Positions 58,546-64,000 of a DNA stretch of 64,000 nucleotides are shown here, piece after piece. The notes beneath the pieces are model-generated. The model ran no database searches. It saw nothing but the letters and a program-made list of their open reading frames with translations, and had not been told where the DNA came from. The stretch comes from Haloarcula salina (lineage in GTDB: Archaea > Halobacteriota > Halobacteria > Halobacteriales > Haloarculaceae). The stretch covers positions 1-64,000 of the forward strand of contig NZ_WRXL01000003.1 in assembly GCF_010119195.1 (NCBI RefSeq), given 5' to 3'. The stretch's first letter is position 1, and each line of letters starts with the position of its first letter. Made by a program: the position numbers and the translations under genes.

Positions 58546-59259
58546 TCAGTTCAGTTCGTAGGTCACGCTGACCGCCGCGTCGACGGTGACGGTCCCGGGC
58601 TCGATGCTCGTCCGCCCGCCGGCGTCACCGGCGGCGGCAGTCTCGGCGTAGACGACGTAGCGCCCGCTGTCGCTGGTCTGGATCGAGACGGCGCTCCCGA
58701 CGGTCCGCCCCTCCGCGCCGGCGACGACTTCGGCGTCGCTCCGGGCGCGGTCCATCGCGGTCGTCAGCGCCTCCTCGCGGGCGCTCTGTCGCGTCTCCTC
58801 GCTCAGCGAGTAGCGGATGCCGTCCACGCGATCCGCGCCGGCGTCGACGGCCGTGTCGACGAGCGTCCCGACCGAGGAGACGTTACCGGTCTCGGCCTCG
58901 ACGGTGTGAATGGCGACGTAGCCGACCTGTTCGCTCCCCGTCTCGGTCCGCTCGTACTCGGGGCGGATCTGGAAGCGCGAGGACGTGACGTTCGCGCCCG
59001 CGTCGTCGAGCGCGGTCGTGATGGCGTCGGCGTCGCCGGTGAGATTGTTCCGGGCCGCCTCGGCCGTCTCGCCGCGGCCGACGGCGGCCACGGTGACGGT
59101 CGCGCGGTCCGGCGCGCGCTCGACGGTGGCGTCGGCGCTGACGCTGACGGTGGAGTTCGTCGCCGTCGCCTGTGCGCCGGTGTCCGCGATCGCGAACCCG
59201 ACCCCGCCGGCGACGGCGAGTGCCAGTATCCCAACCAGTGCGAGTGATCGTGACTGCAT
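58546..59259 (-). CDS. SIMPL-domain (DUF541) exported protein
   Basis: A 237-residue protein with an N-terminal signal or anchor helix (MQSRSLALVGILALAVAGGVGFA) and a SIMPL domain: SVSADATVERAPDRATVTVAAVGRGETAEAARNN and IRYSLSEETRQSAREEALTTAMDRARSDAEVVA. Members are periplasmic or surface proteins such as bacterial BP26/OMP28, of uncertain role, reported to form ring-like oligomers. The final strand VTVDAAVSVTYEL is typical. Monocistronic; the ATG at 59259 begins the signal. Confidence 0.88.
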   Translation of the reverse strand: MQSRSLALVGILALAVAGGVGFAIADTGAQATATNSTVSVSADATVERAPDRATVTVAAVGRGETAEAARNNLTGDADAITTALDDAGANVTSSRFQIRPEYERTETGSEQVGYVAIHTVEAETGNVSSVGTLVDTAVDAGADRVDGIRYSLSEETRQSAREEALTTAMDRARSDAEVVAGAEGRTVGSAVSIQTSDSGRYVVYAETAAAGDAGGRTSIEPGTVTVDAAVSVTYELN

Positions 59260-59320
59260 GGGAGTATGGACACCCCCAACGGTATTTACGTCATCGGACG
59301 GTCAAAGCCGGGTTTGAGCG

Positions 59321-60601
59321 TCAGGCGGCCCGCTCGACGGTGACGTAGTGGATCTCCGTGACGACGTCGCGGCCGGCGGCGGCGTCGGCGACGGCGTCGA
59401 GCCGATCAGCCAGCGTTGGCTGTGGCGTGTCGGGCGGTAAGCCGACGGTGACGACGACGCGGCGGGGCTCCTGAAAGATGGCGGTGTTGGTGTACTCGAC
59501 CTCGACCGAGAGGACGCGCAGCGGCGACTCGACGGCCCCCTCGACGCCCTCGCGGATGTCGGACTCCGTCGTCGCCCGCTGGAAGGAGTCGAGCGTGACG
59601 CCGCCGAGGAACGCCGAGAGGACGAGGATCGACAGGACGAGAACGCCGATGCGCGTCACCGTCGCCGACCGGGCGTTGCCCTCGCGGAACCAGTGTTCGG
59701 GGCGGTAGCCCTGATACCAGAGCCCGACGAGGACGGCGAGGTTGATCGAGAGGACGTTCACCAGCACGAGGACGGTCGAGCCGAGGCTCACGAGCGGCTG
59801 GCCCCACGCGATGCCGATGCCGACCGTCGCCGCCGGCGGGATGAGCGCCACGGCGATCATGACGCCGACGAGCGCCGTCGAGACGCCGCTAGTGAGGCTC
59901 AGGACGCCGGCCGCGCCGGCCCCGAGCGCGACGACCAGCGAGAGGAAGTCGGGCGCGACGCGCTCGCGGACCTGCCCGACGGTCGTCACGTCGGCGAGCG
60001 GCGGGATGACGTTGGCGTAGCGGACGAACAGCGCGAACACGGTGGCGCTGGCGATGGCGAGGCCCAGCCCGAACACCTGGAGCTTGACGCCCCGGACGAA
60101 CAGGTCGTGGTCGTCGACGACGGTCCCGACGTTGGCGGTCATCGCCGGGCCGATGAGCGGCGCGATGACCATCGACCCGACGACGACGGCCGGCGAGTCG
60201 AGTAGCAGGCCGGCGGTGGCGATGACGGCGCTGATGATCGTCATCAGCGCGTAGATCGGGAGCGACGGCGCGAGGTCGCGGGCCTTCGTCGTCAGCTCCT
60301 CGCGCGCGATTCGGTCCTCGTCTTCCTCCTCGGCGTACTTCTCCTGGAGCTGTTCGAACCGCCGGGAGATGACGGTGTTCGCGTCGACGACGACCGTGTA
60401 GGCGTCGTCGTCGATACCGACGTCCCGCAGCTCGTCGAGAACGGGTTCGAGCGCGTTGGTCGGCAGCGGGAACGAGACGACGGCCGTGTACTCCCGGCCG
60501 CTGGTCTCGTCGGAGACCACGTAGTCGATGCCCTCGTCGTCTAACGCCCCCAGCACCGCCTCGCGCTTGCCCGCCGGGATCGTTATCTGTACCAGCCGCA
60601 C
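59321..60601 (-). CDS. DUF389/TIGR00341-type membrane protein
   Basis: A 426-residue protein. The N-terminal cytoplasmic part (about 1-75) is an ACT-like fold ([29 protein letters not shown]). About eight membrane helices follow (about 110-320), with [22 protein letters not shown] and [17 protein letters not shown] as the family signatures. A C-terminal soluble domain (about 330-425) contains [19 protein letters not shown]. Function unknown. The GTG at 60601 is preferred because it starts at the ACT-like strand; the longer frame begins with TTG. Confidence 0.85.
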   Translation of the reverse strand: MRLVQITIPAGKREAVLGALDDEGIDYVVSDETSGREYTAVVSFPLPTNALEPVLDELRDVGIDDDAYTVVVDANTVISRRFEQLQEKYAEEEDEDRIAREELTTKARDLAPSLPIYALMTIISAVIATAGLLLDSPAVVVGSMVIAPLIGPAMTANVGTVVDDHDLFVRGVKLQVFGLGLAIASATVFALFVRYANVIPPLADVTTVGQVRERVAPDFLSLVVALGAGAAGVLSLTSGVSTALVGVMIAVALIPPAATVGIGIAWGQPLVSLGSTVLVLVNVLSINLAVLVGLWYQGYRPEHWFREGNARSATVTRIGVLVLSILVLSAFLGGVTLDSFQRATTESDIREGVEGAVESPLRVLSVEVEYTNTAIFQEPRRVVVTVGLPPDTPQPTLADRLDAVADAAAGRDVVTEIHYVTVERAA

Positions 60602-60729
60602 GGCTCTCGGTGAGGCCCCCGGCGACAAAAAGCCGGCTGGTCACGGTACGGCTGCCCGGTGCCGGACAGCGACCGCCCCGGCCCGGTGCGAACGGACGCG
60701 CTTTTCCCCGCCGGCGGCCTACGACGGCT

Positions 60730-61347
60730 ATGTTCGAGACGCGACCGGACCGGGACGCCGAGGTTGTGCTCGTCGGCCGGTCCAACGTCGGCAAGTCGAC
60801 GCTGATGCGGGAGGTGACCGGCCACACGTTCGACACCGGCCAGCGCCCCGGCGTCACCCGCTCGCCGAACCACTACGACTGGGCCAGTTCGGACTTCGTC
60901 ATCACGGACCTCCCCGGGTTCGGATTCATGGACGGCGTTCCCGACGACGTCCGCGAGCAGATCAAGGCGGACGTGGTCCAGTACGTCGAGGCCAACGCCG
61001 AGAAGATCCTCGTCGGGATCCTCGTCGTCGACGGGAAGTCCGTCATCGACATCATCGACCGCCACTCCGGACCGGACGAGATCCCCCACGACGTGGAGCT
61101 GTTTCACTTCCTCCGGGAGGTCGGCGTCGAACCGGTCGTCGCCGTCAACAAGATGGACAAGGTCGACGACCGCGACGAGCGCCTGAACGAACTCTGTGAC
61201 AGGCTCGGCCTCTATCCACCGTGGCAGCAGTGGCAGGAGACGATCGCTCCGATCAGCGCCAAGCGCGGATCGCTCGGCCCGCTGAACGAGGCGGTCCGTC
61301 ACCACCTCCACGAGGCCGGACGCGACGACTTATACCAGTTCTTCTGA
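60730..61347 (+). CDS. engB: EngB/YsxC-family GTP-binding protein
   Basis: A 205-residue GTPase of the TrmE-Era-EngA-EngB family that helps large-subunit assembly in bacteria. Motifs are G1 GRSNVGKST (16-24), G2 region [13 protein letters not shown]3 [11 protein letters not shown]4 NKMDK and G5 PISAKRGS. The ATG at 60730 is standard. It diverges from the DUF389 gene. Two ribosome-linked GTPases lie within 3.3 kb of each other, though on separate promoters. Confidence 0.95.
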   Translation: MFETRPDRDAEVVLVGRSNVGKSTLMREVTGHTFDTGQRPGVTRSPNHYDWASSDFVITDLPGFGFMDGVPDDVREQIKADVVQYVEANAEKILVGILVVDGKSVIDIIDRHSGPDEIPHDVELFHFLREVGVEPVVAVNKMDKVDDRDERLNELCDRLGLYPPWQQWQETIAPISAKRGSLGPLNEAVRHHLHEAGRDDLYQFF

Positions 61348-61470
61348 GGACAAGACTCGCTTACCGCTGGCACATATCGAGCGATTTGTTCGGTTTCGGG
61401 CGTGGTTGTTCGGGTAATCCGAGAGTACTCGGCGTTCTAGAGCGAGCGGCGGCACACGGGAACCCCACCG

Positions 61471-61500
61471 TGCTATATTTTGACATATATAAGAATATGT
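61471..61500 (+). promoter_or_regulatory. AT-rich promoter of the HPr-kinase-like gene
   Basis: ACATAT (61483-61488) and ATATGT (61495-61500) form an inverted repeat around a TATATAAG box. A second TATATTTT lies at 61474-61481. Transcription would start near 61515, giving a leader of 40-70 nt depending on the start codon. Confidence 0.5.
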
Positions 61501-61583
61501 GAATCTCGCATACGGTCAGTGACGATGAGTTGTACGACCACGCGAATCGATCGTAGATGGGGATGGGAGCGACCGGTGAAACC

Positions 61584-62720
61584 ATGAGCCCGGCACATTT
61601 CGACTTTTTCGGGGAGCTTCTGGTGCGGGTCGAAGGCGACAGCGGTCGCCTCGACAGGCAGTATCGACGGATGTACGACCAGTTCAAAACGAGTTCGCCG
61701 GACAGGGACCCGGACATCGTCATCGAGGAGACGACCGACGACGTCGAACCGACGGACGTCCTCGGGGACCCCGACGACTACTACGGCTGGACCGGCGAGG
61801 AGTTCGTCGTTCGCAACGGGTCGGACTTCATGGCCGTCGAACCGGGCTGGTCGCACGTCAGGGTGACGCGGGGGTTCGAGCCGTTCTACGCCATCTATCC
61901 GATGGAGTTCGAGATCCGCAAGCGGCGGCTCACTCGCGATCAGGCCCTGATCCACGCGTCCGGCGTCAGCCTCGACGGACAGACCACCCTGTTTCCGGCC
62001 TGGCGCGGGGCCGGGAAGACGAACACGCTCCTGTCGCTGCTGCGCGAGGGCGCGGACTTCCTGTCCGACGACCGCCTCTGGGTGGGTGCCGACGGGACGG
62101 CGGTCGGCTATCCGCTGGGCGTCAATCTCCAGCCGTTCAACGTCGAGTCGTTCCCGGAGATCGAGATCCAGTACGACGATCCGAAAGAACGGCTCCGCTC
62201 GTCGGTCCACGAGTACATCGACGCGCGCGTCGACCGGACCGGTGGCCTCCCGGAGACGGCCGTCGCCTACCTCAACGACACGTATCTCGCCGACGACAGC
62301 CGCGACTTCACCGACATCTCCGACCTGTACCCCGACGCCGACCACGTCGAGCAGGCGAGCGTCGACAACGTCGTGTTCCTCCAGGCCGCGCCCGACACCG
62401 ACACGGTCACCGTCGAACAGGTCTCGACGGAGACGGCGATGTCGGCGGCGACCGCCATCAGCAACTTCGAGTGGGACGGGCGGCTGCGGGAGTACTTCCA
62501 CGCCTACGACTCGCTCGTCGACGACGGGACCATGGTCGAGTCGCTGGAGGAGGTCACCAGACGCGAGCGGGACGTGTTCCGCTCGCTCTTCGAGGACGTC
62601 GCGACCTACCGCGCATACATCCCGCGAGAGCGCGACTGGAGCGAGTCCAGCCTCGATACCGCCGTCTCCGAAGCGGTCGCATCGCTCGACTCGCCGCGCG
62701 TGATCGAGGCGATGAGCTGA
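61584..62720 (+). CDS. HPr-kinase-like P-loop protein of unknown function
   Basis: A 378-residue protein (or 387 if the ATG at 61557 is used). The N-terminal 110 residues are beta-rich and unlike bacterial HprK. The middle carries an HprK-type P-loop: ALIHASGVSLDGQTTLFPAWRGAGKTNTLLSLLREGADFLSDDRLWV, Walker A WRGAGKTN near 140, and acidic DD shortly after, like HprK's metal site. An AT-rich promoter precedes it. No PTS or HPr gene is in view. Related proteins elsewhere occur in lasso-peptide and sugar-metabolism clusters, or as serine kinases; role here unknown. I prefer the ATG at 61584, nearest the conserved FDFFGELLVRVE start. Confidence 0.72.
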   Translation: MSPAHFDFFGELLVRVEGDSGRLDRQYRRMYDQFKTSSPDRDPDIVIEETTDDVEPTDVLGDPDDYYGWTGEEFVVRNGSDFMAVEPGWSHVRVTRGFEPFYAIYPMEFEIRKRRLTRDQALIHASGVSLDGQTTLFPAWRGAGKTNTLLSLLREGADFLSDDRLWVGADGTAVGYPLGVNLQPFNVESFPEIEIQYDDPKERLRSSVHEYIDARVDRTGGLPETAVAYLNDTYLADDSRDFTDISDLYPDADHVEQASVDNVVFLQAAPDTDTVTVEQVSTETAMSAATAISNFEWDGRLREYFHAYDSLVDDGTMVESLEEVTRRERDVFRSLFEDVATYRAYIPRERDWSESSLDTAVSEAVASLDSPRVIEAMS

Positions 62721-63005
62721 TACCGGGGTCGGTCACTGTCTCGGAACCGTTCCCGTGCAGTGTCCGGTCGCCGGCGGTACCGGCCGTCTACATCGAAACG
62801 GATCGCGAAATCGAACCAGAGCAACACACCGTACATGGAGAACACCGCATTGGCAGACATGTCAGTTTACTTATCAAGACGGCACCCAGAGACCAGGTGG
62901 GGAGAGCGGACACGGGGCAACGCAACCGACGGAGCGGCGGGCGCTTCGCGCCGGCCGTCTCGACACGATTCGGGCTGTTACGTGGCCCCTGGAGGGAACT
63001 GAGCG
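62721..63005. other. Intergenic stretch before the metallophosphoesterase gene
   Basis: 285 bp without a gene I can support. AT-rich DNA around 62862-62880 (GTTTACTTATCAAG) could be a promoter with a leader of about 100 nt for the next gene. A 55-codon open frame from 62835 has poor haloarchaeal codon bias and is not called. Confidence 0.4.
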
Positions 63006-64000
63006 ATGGACAGTAGTGCCGACCGAACGACGGGACGCACCGCGACGCGACGCGACCTCCTCAGGGCGGTGGGCGCGGGGGTCGGCGTCGCGACGCTCGG
63101 AGCCACACCGGGAGCGAGCCAGCAGTCGTCGTACTGGACCGTCGTCGCGCTGCCCGACACGCAGGTATACGCCAAAGACGACACGCCGTATGCGAACGAT
63201 CAGACCCAGTGGATCGTCGACAACCGCGACAGCGAGAACATCGCCTTCGTCAGCCACGAGGGCGACGTGGTCGACCACGGCGACGACGACGCGGAGTGGC
63301 AGTACATGGACGCGGCCATGTCGAAACTCGACGGCGTCGTTCCGTACTCGACCGTCCCCGGCAATCACGACTGGGCGACGCTGTGGGACAAAGAGTCCTC
63401 GATCGACAAGTACAAGCAGTACTTCGGGCCCTCCCGGTACGACGGGCGCGACTGGTACGGCGGTTCGGGGCCGACGGGCGTCGACGAGAACCGAGCGAAT
63501 CTCAACAGCTACCAGCTGTTCTCCGCCGGCGGCTACGACTTCCTCCACCTCGCGCTGGAGTGGGAGCCCGCGGGGTCGACCGACGATCCCTCGACGCCGC
63601 TGGGCTGGGGCCAACAGATACTCGACGAGCACCCCGACCGGGCGACGATTCTCACCACCCACTCGTACCTCCGTGACAATCCAGATCGCCGAGCGACGGA
63701 GCTCCAGGAGCCCAACGACATCGGGAACACCGGCCAGGCCGTCTGGGAGGAACTCGTCGCGCCGAACGAGCAGGTGTTCATGGTGCTGTGTGGCCACTGG
63801 CACGAGGAAGACGGGGAGGTCCACCAGGTCGCGACGAACGACGCGGGACAGGCCGTCTACGAGATGCTGGCGAACTACCAGTTCCGGCCGAACGGCGGCC
63901 ACGGGCTGATGCGCCGCATCAAGTTCGAACCGGGCGGCGGCAGTGACGGTGCCGACCGGATCGCCGTCCGGACGTTCTCGCCGAGCACGGACGAGGAACA
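63006..64000 (+). CDS. Tat-exported metallophosphoesterase, truncated by window end
   Basis: 331 residues are visible and the frame is open to the last base. A Tat signal (TRRDLLRAVGAGVGVATLGATPGA, about 14-37) is followed by a calcineurin-like fold. Its motifs are D51-x-Q in LPDTQVY, G86-D87 in HEGDVVDHGDD, GNHD at 119-122, TTHSY and the terminal GHWHEED. These supply the two-metal site. The Q in place of the usual H after the first Asp is common in the secreted branch. It may hydrolyse phosphodiesters outside the cell; further domains may follow beyond the window. Confidence 0.9.
   Translation, partial: MDSSADRTTGRTATRRDLLRAVGAGVGVATLGATPGASQQSSYWTVVALPDTQVYAKDDTPYANDQTQWIVDNRDSENIAFVSHEGDVVDHGDDDAEWQYMDAAMSKLDGVVPYSTVPGNHDWATLWDKESSIDKYKQYFGPSRYDGRDWYGGSGPTGVDENRANLNSYQLFSAGGYDFLHLALEWEPAGSTDDPSTPLGWGQQILDEHPDRATILTTHSYLRDNPDRRATELQEPNDIGNTGQAVWEELVAPNEQVFMVLCGHWHEEDGEVHQVATNDAGQAVYEMLANYQFRPNGGHGLMRRIKFEPGGGSDGADRIAVRTFSPSTDEE

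Noticed and set aside
62835-63002. 55-codon frame before the metallophosphoesterase
   Set aside because: Third positions are not GC-rich, there is no TATA at the right distance, and no motif.

Overview
This 64-kb window is haloarchaeal (class Halobacteria) chromosomal DNA. The evidence is high GC, strongly acidic predicted proteins, Tat-type lipoprotein signals, many leaderless genes with an archaeal TATA box about 27 nt before the start codon, and archaea-only markers: a doublet histone, an archaeal CCA-adding enzyme, L10e, TrmB, MptD, Azf, and five tRNA genes lacking an encoded CCA. No rRNA, CRISPR array, transposase or integrase was seen. Almost everything looks like core chromosome. Local AT-rich patches are a tiny membrane-protein gene near 6.5 kb and several promoter regions.

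Layout. 0-5.4 kb: tRNA(CAU) and tRNA-Asn, then cca facing a histone deacetylase gene that abuts a doublet-histone gene, then an RPA-type ssDNA-binding protein and a small lipoprotein. 5.5-11 kb: tRNA-Arg with a 21-bp duplication of its 3' end, a DUF309 protein, Azf-type glucose-6-phosphate dehydrogenase, MptD, membrane and acidic proteins, and a creatininase-family hydrolase. 11-15 kb: a terminal oxidase operon (coxB, a coxA-coxC fusion, a small subunit IV). 15-23.6 kb: a histidine kinase, an ABC exporter, a DUF192 protein, tRNA-Val and tRNA-Phe with odd 3' flanks, a zinc-finger microprotein, a lipoprotein, a methyltransferase and Hsp20. 24-34.6 kb: a giant FAD/Fe-S dehydrogenase, a CoA-disulfide-reductase-like flavoprotein, a membrane histidine kinase, tandem cold-shock genes, DUF429, small zinc proteins, a nucleotidyltransferase and a Ca2+/cation antiporter.

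34.6-44.8 kb is a complete maltodextrin module: a Tat lipoprotein binding protein with two permeases on one strand, a cytoplasmic GH13 enzyme, a MalK-like ATPase, a GH15 glucoamylase, and a divergent TrmB regulator. The substrate would be imported, cut in the cytoplasm and fed to sugar catabolism. Several promoters here share a TATGAA..ACTATT-like element. Further on, GAPDH and PGK (51.2-53.8 kb) supply the lower glycolytic steps, and Azf (6.7 kb) offers an NAD-linked glucose-6-phosphate branch. A perfect palindrome sits at the gap start, and a TACT-N7-GAGTA site (the Halobacterium TrmB consensus as I recall it) precedes riboflavin synthase.

44.8-64 kb: a pilin, a glutathionyl-hydroquinone-reductase-like protein, ribosomal protein L10e, a RimK-like ATP-grasp protein, a PKD-domain Tat substrate, a second Hsp20, gap-pgk, riboflavin synthase, a PrsW-like protease, pdxT, hisE, an ASCH protein, two GTPases (NOG1-type and EngB), SIMPL and DUF389 proteins, an orphan HPr-kinase-like protein, and a Tat-exported metallophosphoesterase cut by the window end. 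Two very short genes (52 and 42 codons) were translated by hand. All calls rest on reading the sequence; no database search was run.
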